In this document: positions 52,724 to 62,017 of the stretch, in pieces
How positions within the stretch are numbered: position 1 is the first letter of the stretch
Layout of the letters: the number at the start of each line of letters is the position of its first letter
Assembly (NCBI GenBank): GCA_016699675.1
Contig: CP064985.1
Span: 3,100,001-3,164,000 of the forward strand
Reading direction: 5' to 3'
DNA: 64,000 bases
Source of the DNA: Austwickia sp.
GTDB taxonomy: Bacteria > Actinomycetota > Actinomycetes > Actinomycetales > Dermatophilaceae
The notes under the pieces: model-generated
Databases searched by the model: none
What the model saw: only the letters and a program-made list of their open reading frames with translations
Told to the model about the DNA's origin: nothing
Position numbers and translations under genes: made by a program

Positions 52724-53812
52724 ATGAACGACTTCATCCCGCCTGCGAAGCCCCTGATCGGCGACGAAGAGATCGAGGCGGTGACGCGAGTCCTGCGCAG
52801 CGGGATGCTCGCCCAGGGACCCGAGGTCAAGGCCTTCGAGGAGGAGTTCGCGGCGCACTTCCGGCTCGGGCGGCCCTGCGTCGCCGTCAATTCCGGCACC
52901 TCGGGCCTGCACCTCGGCCTCCTGGCCGCCGGCGTCGGCGCGGGGATGGAGGTGATCGTCCCGTCCTTCACGTTCGCCGCGACGGCGAACTCGGTGGCGC
53001 TCACGGGCGCCACGCCGGTCTTCGCCGACATCGAGCCCGACAGCTTCTGCCTCGATCCCGCGGCGGTCGAGGCGGCGGTCACCGACCGCACCGTGGGCGT
53101 CCTGCCGGTACACCTCTATGGGCATCCCGCGAACATGCCGGCGCTGCAGGCCGTCTGCGAGGCCCGCGGCATCAAGCTGTTCGAGGACGCCGCGCAGGCC
53201 CACGGCGCCGCGCTGAACGGGACACCCGTGGGGGCCTTCGGCGCGTTCGCCATGTTCAGCCTCTACCCGACGAAGAACATGACCTCCGGCGAGGGCGGGA
53301 TGGTCTCCTGCGCCGACGAGGAGATCGCCCGGCTCGTGCGGCTGTACCGCAACCAGGGCATGGAGATGCAATACCACAACGAGGTGGTCGGGCTGAACAA
53401 CCGGATGACCGACCTCCACGCCGCGATCGGACGCGAGCAGCTGAAGAAGGTCGACGCCTGGACCGCCCAGCGGCAGCAGAACGCCGCCTTCCTCACGGCC
53501 AACCTCGCCGGGGTCACCCCGCCGCCGGTCGCCCCGGGCGCGGTGCACGTCTACCACCAGTACACGGTGCGCGTCGCGGACGACCGGGACGGCCTGGCGA
53601 AGGCGCTGCGCGAGGAGCACAACGTCGGATCGGGCATGTTCTATCCGGTGCCCAACCACCGGCTCAAGCCCTTCCAGGCGGACGTCGACCTGCCCGAGAC
53701 CGAGCGGGCCGCGCGGGAGTGCCTGTCCCTGCCGGTGCACCCGAGCCTGAGCCAGGCCGACCTGGAGCGGATCGTCACCGCCGTCAACGCGCTGGCCACG
53801 GCGGGTGCGTGA
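52724..53812 (+). CDS. DegT/DnrJ/EryC1-family sugar aminotransferase
   Basis: A 362-residue PLP enzyme transferring an amino group to a keto-sugar nucleotide. It has NSGTSGLHLGLLAAG, VHLYGHPANM, the DAAQAHGA loop and the PLP lysine K184 (YPTKNMTSGEGG). By its neighbours it is a WbpE-like enzyme acting on the 3-keto UDP-uronate made by the oxidoreductase next door. The stop overlaps the next ATG by one base. Confidence 0.88.
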   Translation: MNDFIPPAKPLIGDEEIEAVTRVLRSGMLAQGPEVKAFEEEFAAHFRLGRPCVAVNSGTSGLHLGLLAAGVGAGMEVIVPSFTFAATANSVALTGATPVFADIEPDSFCLDPAAVEAAVTDRTVGVLPVHLYGHPANMPALQAVCEARGIKLFEDAAQAHGAALNGTPVGAFGAFAMFSLYPTKNMTSGEGGMVSCADEEIARLVRLYRNQGMEMQYHNEVVGLNNRMTDLHAAIGREQLKKVDAWTAQRQQNAAFLTANLAGVTPPPVAPGAVHVYHQYTVRVADDRDGLAKALREEHNVGSGMFYPVPNHRLKPFQADVDLPETERAARECLSLPVHPSLSQADLERIVTAVNALATAGA

Positions 53813-54804
53813 TGGCGAATCTGCGCGCCGGCCTCGTCGGACTCGGCATGATGGGCCGCCACCACGGTCGGGTGCTCAGCACCCTGCCCGGGGTGGATCT
53901 CGTGGCGGTGTGCGACGCCCAGGGCGACCCGCACCACGTCGCCAAGGGCCGTCCCCTGGTGGCCAGCGTCGAGGAGCTCCTGGCCATCGGCATCGACTAC
54001 GCGATGGTGGCGGTGCCGACGGCGTACCACGAAGAGATCGGCACGAAGCTGGCCGCCGCCGGCGTGCACGCCATGGTGGAGAAGCCCCTGGCCCAGGACA
54101 CGGCGGCCGCCGAGCGGCTGGCGGCGGCGTTCGAGACCGCCGGACTGGTGGGCGCGGTCGGCCACATCGAGCGGTTCAATCCGGCGTTGCAGCAGGCCCG
54201 CAAGCGCCTCGCCGACGGGGAACTCGGCCAGGTATATCAGGTGGTCACCCGGCGACAGAGCCCGTTCCCGGCGCGGATCTCCGACGTCGGCGTGGTCATG
54301 GACCTGGCCACCCACGACATCGACCTCACCGCGTGGGTCACCCAGCAGCCCTTCACCCAGGTGGCGGCGCACACGGCGTACAAGAGCGGTCGCAAGTACG
54401 AGGATCTGGTCGCGGTCACCGGGCGGCTCGCCGACGGCACCGTGACCAGCCACCTGGTCAACTGGCTCACGCCCTTCAAGGAGCGCGTCACGGTGATCAC
54501 GGGGGAGCGGGGCGCCTTCGTGGTGGACACCTTGCTCGCCGATCTGACGTTCCACGCCAACGGCTCGACCGAGACCCCGTGGGAGGGCATCGCCCAGTTC
54601 CGCGGGGTGACGGAGGGCGACTCCATCCGCTACGGCTTCACCAAGAAGGAGCCCCTGCTGCTGGAGCACGAGGCGTTCCGGGACGCGGTTCTCGGCGAGC
54701 CGTCCGACATCGTCACGATGGCCCAGGGCCTGGCCACGGTCCGCACGGCGCAGGCCGTGCTGGAGTCCGCGCGGTCCAACCGGACCGTCGACATCGCCGC
54801 CTGA
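53812..54804 (+). CDS. Gfo/Idh/MocA-family oxidoreductase
   Basis: A 330-residue NAD(P)-dependent oxidoreductase. N-terminal Rossmann motif GLVGLGMMGRHHGRVL, the conserved EKPLAQD and a C-terminal MocA fold with DLATHDIDL. In the WbpB/WlbA role it would oxidise C3 of a UDP-GlcNAc uronate before transamination. ATG overlaps the aminotransferase stop. No acetyltransferase (WbpD) gene is nearby, so the pathway is incomplete here. Confidence 0.86.
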   Translation: MANLRAGLVGLGMMGRHHGRVLSTLPGVDLVAVCDAQGDPHHVAKGRPLVASVEELLAIGIDYAMVAVPTAYHEEIGTKLAAAGVHAMVEKPLAQDTAAAERLAAAFETAGLVGAVGHIERFNPALQQARKRLADGELGQVYQVVTRRQSPFPARISDVGVVMDLATHDIDLTAWVTQQPFTQVAAHTAYKSGRKYEDLVAVTGRLADGTVTSHLVNWLTPFKERVTVITGERGAFVVDTLLADLTFHANGSTETPWEGIAQFRGVTEGDSIRYGFTKKEPLLLEHEAFRDAVLGEPSDIVTMAQGLATVRTAQAVLESARSNRTVDIAA

Positions 54805-54858
54805 CCCGACGGCTCACCGCCGGCGCTGGCGGCTCACCGCCGCGCCGGCGGCTGGACG

Positions 54859-56415
54859 TCAGAGGATGAGCCGGAAGGCGCCGAAGCCCACGCCCGTGGT
54901 GACGGTGTCGCCCCAGGTGCCGCCGGCCTTGGCGGGATAGCCGAGGATCCGCCCGTCGTAGGTCAGGCCCAGCACGTCGGCGTAGCCGTTCCGGTCGTAG
55001 TCGCCGGAGCTGCTGACCTGCTTGAAGGCCCAGCCGTTGCCGATCTTCTGGCCGGTGCCCCACAGGCCACCGGTGGGCAGCGTGGTGTACACGCGCATGT
55101 CGCCGTTGGGGGCGATGCCCGTGAGGTCCCAGCGACCGTCGCGGTCGAAGTCACCCATCGTGAACAGCGAGGTGAAGCCGCCGAAGCCGACGCCGACGAT
55201 GGTGCCGCCGGTCATCGTGCCGTCGCTGACGAACCAGTACCGGCGGATGTTCCCGACGGCGTCGCGGGCCAGCACGTCGAAGTTGCCGTCGCCGTCCAGA
55301 TCGCCCATCGGGACGATGCCGGTCATGCCGTTCCAGCCCTTGCCGACCTGCTTGGATCCGACGGTGAACCCGCCGGCGCCGTCGCCGTAGTACGCCATCA
55401 GCCGACCGTCGCTGAACCGAGCCATGATGTCGGCGCGTCCGTCGCCGTTGAGGTCGCCGGGCGATCCCAGCCACGTCGCCCCACCCCAGCCCCAGCCGGC
55501 CCGGATCGGGCTCTTCAGGTGCAGGTCGCCGGTCGCCGGCCACAGCTGCAGGTCACCGCCGGCGTTGACGGTCAGCAGGTCGGCCAGCCCGTCGCCGTCG
55601 AAGTCGCCACGGGTCTTGGACGCGGCGCTGCAGGTGTAGACCTCGATGTCGTCGAGGTACATCGTCGAGTTGGTCGCCGGCTTGGCCGGGAAGTTCGCGA
55701 ACCGCACGTCGAGGGAGTTCGCGTCGGCCGCCGTGATCGCGTCCGTCACGTCCAGGGTCACCAGGCCCCACGAGCTGGACGGCGCGGCCCAGCCGGACTC
55801 GGCGTTGACCGCGACGTACGCGGCGTCGTCCGGGTAGTCGCCCTTGATGGCGTACCGCAGGATGGTCCGGCCGCCGCCGCTGGTCACGTAGGGGATGGCC
55901 AGCGGCCAGTAGCCGGTGTCGGCGCTCGGCTGCGTGCTGGGGTCGGTCGCGCTGATCGAGGACTTGGCGGCGTAGCTGCCGGTGCGGCCGCCGGAGACGA
56001 TGGACCACCCCTTGGTGTACGTCGCCTCGGGCAGGACCCGGTCCTCGAAGCCGCCGGCGTAGAGCGTGCGGGCGCGCGTCATGCCGGCCGGGCACTCGGC
56101 GCCGGTGGGGAGCTGCCGCAAGGCGTCGGCCGCGGCGGGCAGCACCTTCGTCGCGGCGTCGCCCGCGGCGGCCGCGCTGCCCGCTGGGGCGGCGGCCCCG
56201 GCGGGCAGCGCCTGCGGCGTCTGGTCGGTGAGGCCACGCGCCGCCGCCGGCACGAAGGCCGGGGCGTCCGTCGCGACGTCGGGTCGCATGCCGAGTCCGG
56301 CCGGCGCGGCGTGGCTGGCCGCCGCGGACAGGCCGGAGCCGAGACAGGCGGCGAGGGCCAGCGAGGCGGCGCCGAGGGCGCGCGCGCGGGAGCGGCGGGA
56401 GGGCACAATTCGCAT
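54859..56415 (-). CDS. Secreted FG-GAP/VCBS-repeat protein
   Basis: A 518-residue exported protein. It has an N-terminal signal peptide (RRSRARALGAASLALAACLG, cut near SHAAPA), an Ala/Pro-rich stretch, a jelly-roll-like carbohydrate-binding-type domain (about 125-260), then seven or so VCBS/FG-GAP repeats with Ca-binding DFDGDGLAD, DLNGDGRAD, DLDGDGNFD and DFDRDGRWD loops. It resembles the C-terminal part of the divergent SpoIID protein, so the two may interact or bind the same surface. Enzymatic activity is not visible. Confidence 0.82.
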   Translation of the reverse strand: MRIVPSRRSRARALGAASLALAACLGSGLSAAASHAAPAGLGMRPDVATDAPAFVPAAARGLTDQTPQALPAGAAAPAGSAAAAGDAATKVLPAAADALRQLPTGAECPAGMTRARTLYAGGFEDRVLPEATYTKGWSIVSGGRTGSYAAKSSISATDPSTQPSADTGYWPLAIPYVTSGGGRTILRYAIKGDYPDDAAYVAVNAESGWAAPSSSWGLVTLDVTDAITAADANSLDVRFANFPAKPATNSTMYLDDIEVYTCSAASKTRGDFDGDGLADLLTVNAGGDLQLWPATGDLHLKSPIRAGWGWGGATWLGSPGDLNGDGRADIMARFSDGRLMAYYGDGAGGFTVGSKQVGKGWNGMTGIVPMGDLDGDGNFDVLARDAVGNIRRYWFVSDGTMTGGTIVGVGFGGFTSLFTMGDFDRDGRWDLTGIAPNGDMRVYTTLPTGGLWGTGQKIGNGWAFKQVSSSGDYDRNGYADVLGLTYDGRILGYPAKAGGTWGDTVTTGVGFGAFRLIL

Positions 56416-56701
56416 GGTTGACCTTTCGACCGGGGCCGCAGCGACCTGAGCCAGGCGACCCCCCGCGACGGGAGTCGGGGCGATTTTTCCCGACCCGTGC
56501 CGTGCGTCCTGCCCGACGCGACCTCGTCGGCGCACCTGTCGGCGGCCCCCTGCGCCGAGGCTGGCAGGTCCAGCCTGCCCCGCCGAGGCCCCGTTGACGG
56601 GGAGCCGCGCGCGGCCCCTCGTCCCGGGGATCGAGATCTTCGTCGGGTACCCTCGCCGCAGGCCTCGGACTCTGGCACCGCGGGCCGAAAGGAAAACCAT
56701 C

Positions 56702-58702
56702 ATGAATAGTCATCCCTGCCTGCGTCGCGCTGCCCTCCGGCTCGCGGCGCTCGTCACCGGCGTCGTCGCGCCGCTTCAGTTCGCCGCTCCCGCCACCGCC
56801 GCCGAGGTCAGTCCCCGGCCCGGATCCGGGCAATTCAGCGTGGTCGGCCACGGCTACGGCCACGGCCGCGGCATGAGCCAATGGGGGGCGTACGGCGCCG
56901 CCACCAAGGGCCTGAGTTACACCCAGATCCTGGACTTCTACTACCCCGGCACCGCGCGCACCTCGATCCCCAACGACGCGATCCGGGTGGCCCTGTCCGA
57001 CGCGGACGGCGACACCGTCGTCGCGCCCGCCGAGGGGCTGCGGGTCGTCGTGCCCGGGGGCCGGGTCACCCTGCCGACGGGGGCGGGCTATACCGCCTGG
57101 CGGGTGAGCGGGGCCAATCCCGTCAAGCTGGACTACAAGGACGCCGCGGGGGCGTGGAAGCCCTTCACCCCGGCCGGGCTGACGCTGGGTTCGGACGTGG
57201 CCTTCGCCTCGGACGCCGGCATCGTCAGGGTCCTGCTGCCCGGCGGCGTCTGGGAGGAGGTCCGCGGCGAGGTGCACGCCAGCGTCGTCTCCGGGGCGGT
57301 CCGCAGCGTGCTCTTCACCACCATGGAGACCTACCTGCGCGGCGTCATCCCCAACGAGATGCCCGCCTCCTGGGGCGCGTCGGCGCTCAACGCGCAGACC
57401 GTCGCGGCCCGCACGTACGCGGCCCGCTATCGCCAGGCGCAGCGCGCGGCCGGCTCCTGGTACGACATCTGCGACACCATCACCTGTCAGGTGTATTCGG
57501 GCGCCGCGCAGATCTCGGGCGGGGCGCGCACCCCGAAGGAAGACGCGCGCACCGACGCCGCGATCGCGGCGACGGCCGGCGTCGTGCTCACCTACAACGG
57601 CGCGCTGATCAGCGCCGAGTTCTCGGCGAGCAACGGCGGCTATACCGTCGGCGGGCAGCCCTACTTCGCGGTCAAGGCCGACCCGTACGACGGGGCCGTG
57701 CCCAACGCCGGCAACACCTGGACGGCGACGATCCCGGCGAGCAACCTCGACAACGCGCGCGGCATCGGCAAGTTCCGCCGGCTGGTCATCCTCACCCGGG
57801 ACGGTCGGGGCGAGTACGGCGGCCGGATCCTCACCGCGCGCCTGGAGGGCGAGGCCGGCACCGCGACCGTCAGCGGCGAGGAGCTCCGCGGCCTCATGAA
57901 GACGCGCTCCGCGTGGTTCCAGGTCGCCTCCAGCCCCGACGTACGGGACTACGACGGCGACGGGACCGCGGACATCCTGGCCCGCGACGCCGGCGGCGAC
58001 CTGCTGCTGCACCCCGGCGAGGGGACCGACGGCGACGCGCGGTTCGGCGCGGGACGCACGGTGGGCGTCGGCTGGGGTGGGATGACCGACCTGTTCTCCG
58101 CGCGCGACTTCAACGGCGACGGCAAGCCCGACATCATCGGGCGTCTCAAGGACGGCCGGCTCTACTTCTACGCCGGCGACGGCTCGGGCGGTTGGCTGAC
58201 CCAATATCAGATCGGCAACGGCTGGACCCACTACCGGTCCTTCATCGGCGCCGGCGACTGGAACGCCGACGGCAAGCCCGACGTCCTGGCCATCGACACC
58301 GACACCCAGCGCCTGGTCATCTCGCTGGGCAACGGCCGCAATCTCACCGTCCCGATCAACATCGGCACCGGTTGGGGCGGCATCGTCAAGCTGGTCACGC
58401 CGGGAGACTTCGACGGCGACGGGAACGACGACCTGCTCGGCGTCACCACCACCGGCGACCTCTACCTCTACTCGGGCAACGGCGCCGGCCAGATCAAGGG
58501 CCAGCGCAAGATCGGTAACGGATGGTCCCCGATGGCCGCGGTGTGGTCCGTCGGCGACGCCGACGGCGACGGCAGCTCCGACATCCTCGCGATCGACGGC
58601 TCGGGCACCCTGCTGCGCTACTCCGGCGACGGGCGGGGCGGGTTCACCGGCGCCGTCGCCCGGCTCGGCGGCGGCTGGGCGGGACGGTTGCCCGTCTCGT
58701 GA
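56702..58702 (+). CDS. Secreted SpoIID/LytB-domain protein with VCBS repeats
   Basis: A 666-residue exported protein. Signal peptide in residues 1-30 (cut near ATAAE), then a SpoIID/LytB domain with GHGYGHGRGMSQWGAYG, YLRGVIPNEMPASWG, AQTVAARTYA and ICDTITCQVY, as in amidase enhancers or glycan-cleaving transglycosylases. From about residue 418 there are VCBS repeats (DYDGDGTAD, DFNGDGKPD, DFDGDGNDD, DADGDGSSD). ATG 56702 follows AAAGGAAAA. It is divergent from the other VCBS gene. Confidence 0.88.
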   Translation: MNSHPCLRRAALRLAALVTGVVAPLQFAAPATAAEVSPRPGSGQFSVVGHGYGHGRGMSQWGAYGAATKGLSYTQILDFYYPGTARTSIPNDAIRVALSDADGDTVVAPAEGLRVVVPGGRVTLPTGAGYTAWRVSGANPVKLDYKDAAGAWKPFTPAGLTLGSDVAFASDAGIVRVLLPGGVWEEVRGEVHASVVSGAVRSVLFTTMETYLRGVIPNEMPASWGASALNAQTVAARTYAARYRQAQRAAGSWYDICDTITCQVYSGAAQISGGARTPKEDARTDAAIAATAGVVLTYNGALISAEFSASNGGYTVGGQPYFAVKADPYDGAVPNAGNTWTATIPASNLDNARGIGKFRRLVILTRDGRGEYGGRILTARLEGEAGTATVSGEELRGLMKTRSAWFQVASSPDVRDYDGDGTADILARDAGGDLLLHPGEGTDGDARFGAGRTVGVGWGGMTDLFSARDFNGDGKPDIIGRLKDGRLYFYAGDGSGGWLTQYQIGNGWTHYRSFIGAGDWNADGKPDVLAIDTDTQRLVISLGNGRNLTVPINIGTGWGGIVKLVTPGDFDGDGNDDLLGVTTTGDLYLYSGNGAGQIKGQRKIGNGWSPMAAVWSVGDADGDGSSDILAIDGSGTLLRYSGDGRGGFTGAVARLGGGWAGRLPVS

Positions 58703-58720
58703 CGCGTTCGCGAACGCGAG

Positions 58721-58755
58721 CGGAGGGGGTACGGCGACGCGCCGTACCCCCTCCG
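58721..58755. terminator. Bidirectional terminator between SpoIID and scoB genes
   Basis: Perfect 16-bp arms (58721-58736 and 58740-58755) around an ACG loop lie between the convergent stops. A 16-bp palindrome CGCGTTCGCGAACGCG precedes it at 58703-58718. Confidence 0.9.
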
Positions 58756-58774
58756 TCGTTGCTCGTCCCGGCGC

Positions 58775-59416
58775 TCAGCCGTCGAGCTTGACGATCAGCT
58801 CGCAGCCGGTGGCCTCCTTGACCTCGGCCTCGGTGACGCCCGGGGCGAGCTCACGCAACACCAAGCCCTCGTCCGTCACGTCCATGACGGCCAGGTCCGT
58901 GATGATCCGCTGGACCACGCGCTTGCCGGTCAGCGGCAGCTCGCACTCCTTCAGGATCTTGTGGGCGCCGCCCTTGGCGACGTGCTCCATCAGGACGATG
59001 ACCTTCTTCGCGCCGTGGACCAGGTCCATCGCGCCGCCCATGCCCTTGACCATCTTGCCGGGGATCATCCAGTTGGCGATGTCGCCCTTCTCGCTGATCT
59101 GCATGGCGCCGAGGATCGCGGCGTCGACCTTGCCGCCGCGGATCATCCCGAAGCTGGTCGCCGAGTCGAAGAAGCTCGCGCCCCGACGGGTCGTGACGGT
59201 CTCCTTGCCGGCGTTGATGAGGTCAGGGTCGACGTCGGCGTCGAACGGGTACGCACCGACGCCGAGGATGCCGTTCTCGGACTGCAGCACGAGCTCGACG
59301 TCGTCGCCGACGTAGTTCGGCACCAGGGTCGGCAGGCCGATCCCGAGGTTGACGTAGTCGCCGTCCTTGAGCTCCTTGGCCGCCCTGGCGGCCATCTCCT
59401 CACGCGTGAGTGCCAT
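58775..59416 (-). CDS. scoB: 3-oxoacid CoA-transferase subunit B
   Basis: A 213-residue beta subunit of succinyl-CoA:3-ketoacid CoA-transferase. It has the catalytic glutamate segment LQSENGILGVG and the glycine-rich GLPTLVPNYV and GKMVKGMGGAMDLV. With subunit A it moves CoA between succinyl-CoA and acetoacetate or a related acid. Its ATG overlaps the scoA stop (ATGA). Confidence 0.92.
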   Translation of the reverse strand: MALTREEMAARAAKELKDGDYVNLGIGLPTLVPNYVGDDVELVLQSENGILGVGAYPFDADVDPDLINAGKETVTTRRGASFFDSATSFGMIRGGKVDAAILGAMQISEKGDIANWMIPGKMVKGMGGAMDLVHGAKKVIVLMEHVAKGGAHKILKECELPLTGKRVVQRIITDLAVMDVTDEGLVLRELAPGVTEAEVKEATGCELIVKLDG

Positions 59417-60231
59417 CAGTCCTCGTCCTCCTGGTCCTCGCTGCCGGCACCCGCGGGGAACGGCGTGGGCGTGACGGTCCGCTTCTCGATGCGCTTGTCG
59501 TGGCGCTGCACGTCGTCGAGGTGCACAACCCGCTGGACGAAGATGCCTGGCAGGTGGATCTCGTCCGGGGCCAGATCGCCCGGGTCGTAGAGGTGCTCGA
59601 CCTCGGCGATGGTGATCTTGCCGGCCATGGCGGCCAGCGGGTTGAAGTTGCGCGCCGACTTGTGGAACACGAGGTTGCCGTGCCGGTCGCCCTTCCAGGC
59701 CCGGACCAGCCCGTAGTCGCACTGGATCGAGGGCTCCAGCACGAAGGTCTCCTGCTCGCCGTTGACCTCGAACTCGCGGGTCTCCTTGGCGTCGGACGCC
59801 TTCTCGATGGATCCGTCCGCGGCGTACTTCAGCGGCAGGCCGCCCTCGGCGACCTGGGTGCCGACGCCGGTGCGGGTGAAGAACGCGGCGATGCCGGAAC
59901 CGCCGGCGCGCATCTTCTCGGCGAGCGTGCCCTGGGGGGTGAGCTCGACCTCCAGTTCGCCGGAGAGGTATTGCCGGGCGAACTCCTTGTTCTCCCCGAC
60001 GTAGCTGGCCTGGATGCGCCGGATCTTCTTGTCGGCCAAGAGGATTCCTAGGCCCCAGTCGTCCACGCCGCAGTTGTTGCTGACGACTTCGAGGTCCGAT
60101 GTGCCCTGCTCGTGGAGGGCCTTGATGAGCACGCTGGGGATCCCGCAGAGGCCGAAACCACCGACCGCGAGCGATGCCCCGTCCGGGATGTCCTTAACCG
60201 CCTCGGCGGCACTTGAGACCACTTTGTCCAT
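59416..60231 (-). CDS. scoA: 3-oxoacid CoA-transferase subunit A
   Basis: A 271-residue alpha subunit with the N-terminal IPDGASLAVGGFGLCGIP, VVSNNCGVDDWG and MRAGGSGIAAFFTRTGVGT segments of the family. The acidic C-terminus (GSEDQEDED) is an extra tail. It is the first gene of the scoAB operon, divergent from the secreted-protein gene. Confidence 0.92.
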   Translation of the reverse strand: MDKVVSSAAEAVKDIPDGASLAVGGFGLCGIPSVLIKALHEQGTSDLEVVSNNCGVDDWGLGILLADKKIRRIQASYVGENKEFARQYLSGELEVELTPQGTLAEKMRAGGSGIAAFFTRTGVGTQVAEGGLPLKYAADGSIEKASDAKETREFEVNGEQETFVLEPSIQCDYGLVRAWKGDRHGNLVFHKSARNFNPLAAMAGKITIAEVEHLYDPGDLAPDEIHLPGIFVQRVVHLDDVQRHDKRIEKRTVTPTPFPAGAGSEDQEDED

Positions 60232-60303
60232 GGCCGCGAATCTACCGGCCGGGGCCAAGCGGGTGGCCCTCACGTGCGTGTGGCTTTGGCCGATGAGACC
60301 CAC

Positions 60304-61287
60304 ATGACCTCTCGAGCACGCGGCGTGTCCTCTTTGTTGGCCTCGGCGCTGGCGCTCGGCGTGCTGGCGGTCGCCCCCGGATACGCCGCGGTGCCCTCGG
60401 CCGCCGACCCCGATGTGGCGATCACCGGGGCGTCGTACGGCCGGGGCAGTGCGATCGCGCGCCGACCCAAGGTGGCCCCGAAGCCGCCCGCCACCGGCAC
60501 GACCATGCCGACGCCGCAGGTACAGCTGCCCGCCGCCCTGGACCGCCTCGGCGACTACACCGCGCAGATCAGCTGCGACCCGACGGACAAGCCGGGTTCG
60601 ATCGCGTACGGCGAGCTGCTCAAGACCATCTACCCCAAGACCGTCTACGGCATCTCCCGCTCCTGCACCGAGTCCGGCACCAGCGAGCACAAGGACGGCC
60701 GCGCCGTCGACTTCATGATCAACGCCGCCGACCCGGCCCAGAAGAAGGTCGCCGACGACATCGTCACCTGGCTCACCGCCGACAACGGCGCGATGGCGCG
60801 CCGGCTGGGCGTCATGTACCTCATCTGGAACCGCCAGATCTGGGGCACCTGGGACATCGGGGGCGGCTGGCAGCCCTACTCCGGGTCGAGCCCGCACACC
60901 GACCACATCCACACCTCCCTGACCTGGGACGGCGCGATGAAGAACACCTCCTGGTGGACGGGGGTGGCGCTGACCACGTGGGACGAGGGGCCGTGCCGGG
61001 TCTACACCGCCGCGACGGAGCCGGCGGCGCTCTACTCCGGCCGGTTCATCGACGACTGTCCGGCGCCGGTCGCCGCGCCGCGCACCTCGCACGCCACGAC
61101 GGTGTTCGGCGCCACCGGCGCGGAGGTGCTGACCGCGCAGCGCCTGCTGGGCCTGCCGACGACCAGCAAGTTCGACTGGACGACCTGGACCGAGGTGAAG
61201 CGCTGGCAGCGCTCCAAGGGGCTCCCCGTCACCGGCGCGCTCGACCAGAAGACCTGGTCGGTCATGGATCCGGCGTCGGTGCGCTGA
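60304..61287 (+). CDS. Secreted ARB_07466-like protein with C-terminal peptidoglycan-binding domain
   Basis: A 327-residue exported protein. Signal peptide in residues 1-29 (cut near GYAAVPSA). The central domain (about 85-230) has SEHKDGRAVDFM and SPHTDHIHTSL, which look like the zinc-site His/Asp pattern of D-Ala-D-Ala carboxypeptidase-type folds seen in ARB_07466 relatives. The C-terminal 60 residues (LTAQRLLGLPTTSKFDWTTW) form a PG_binding_1-type domain. It probably acts on peptidoglycan. ATG 60304 is chosen; ten extra codons upstream would precede the signal peptide. Confidence 0.8.
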   Translation: MTSRARGVSSLLASALALGVLAVAPGYAAVPSAADPDVAITGASYGRGSAIARRPKVAPKPPATGTTMPTPQVQLPAALDRLGDYTAQISCDPTDKPGSIAYGELLKTIYPKTVYGISRSCTESGTSEHKDGRAVDFMINAADPAQKKVADDIVTWLTADNGAMARRLGVMYLIWNRQIWGTWDIGGGWQPYSGSSPHTDHIHTSLTWDGAMKNTSWWTGVALTTWDEGPCRVYTAATEPAALYSGRFIDDCPAPVAAPRTSHATTVFGATGAEVLTAQRLLGLPTTSKFDWTTWTEVKRWQRSKGLPVTGALDQKTWSVMDPASVR

Positions 61288-61291
61288 CGGG

Positions 61292-61993
61292 TTAGTCCGT
61301 CTCGTCGACCCCTTCGGAGTCCAGGATCCGCCGTAGGGCGTCGCCGCCGCCGCTGGTCACGACGATCGACCCGCGCGCGTCCCAGACCGCGAGCATGAGC
61401 CGCAGCCGCGCGGCGACGTCGCCGCGGGTGGCGTCGATGTGCCGCCGGATCCCGTCGACGGGTCGGTCGCCGACGAGGCTTGCATAGGGCCAGGCGGTGC
61501 CGTCGCCCGCCACCAGCGCCGGGTCCGCGTCCCGCGCCTGCTGCAGCGGCACGAAGCGGTCGCCGTACGTCGCGAGCTCCGCCGCCTCGTCGATCACCCC
61601 GGGCGGGGTGCCGTCGGGATGGGACCGGGCCAGCGCGGCGGTCGTCACCAGGACCCGCAGGGAGCCGGTCGCCTCGATCGCGGCCACCGGATCGCACGTC
61701 ACCAGCACGTCGGCATCCCGGTCGCCGTCGAGACGCAGCGTGGCCCCGCAGCTCCAGGCGGCGAAGGCCCAGTACGCCGCGCGCCAGTGCCCCGCCGGTA
61801 GGTCCAGGGCCACCATCATCCCCGGCCCGACGTCGGCCTCCTCCGTCAGCAGGTTGGCCGCCTTCGCCACCCAGTTGTCGAACACCCGGGCGGACAGTTC
61901 GACGCGCTCGCCGCCGGGTCCGTACCAGGTCAGCCGCGGCTTGGTCGCGTCGTCGCGCAGCAGCGCGTCGAGGATGGTGCGGGGCAGTGTCAC
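61292..61993 (-). CDS. TIGR03089 family protein
   Basis: A 233-residue protein resembling the N-terminal part of an acyl-adenylate synthetase (TWYGPGGERVELSARVFDNWVAKAANLL, then WRAAYWAFAAWSCGATL) but without the ATP-binding and C-terminal domains, as in the actinobacterial TIGR03089 family. It may be a non-catalytic relic; function is unknown. It converges with the previous gene, with four bases between stops, and is divergent from the glycosylase. Confidence 0.82.
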   Translation of the reverse strand: MTLPRTILDALLRDDATKPRLTWYGPGGERVELSARVFDNWVAKAANLLTEEADVGPGMMVALDLPAGHWRAAYWAFAAWSCGATLRLDGDRDADVLVTCDPVAAIEATGSLRVLVTTAALARSHPDGTPPGVIDEAAELATYGDRFVPLQQARDADPALVAGDGTAWPYASLVGDRPVDGIRRHIDATRGDVAARLRLMLAVWDARGSIVVTSGGGDALRRILDSEGVDETD

Positions 61994-62017
61994 CCCGCCA
62001 AGCTACCCTGTGCAGCC

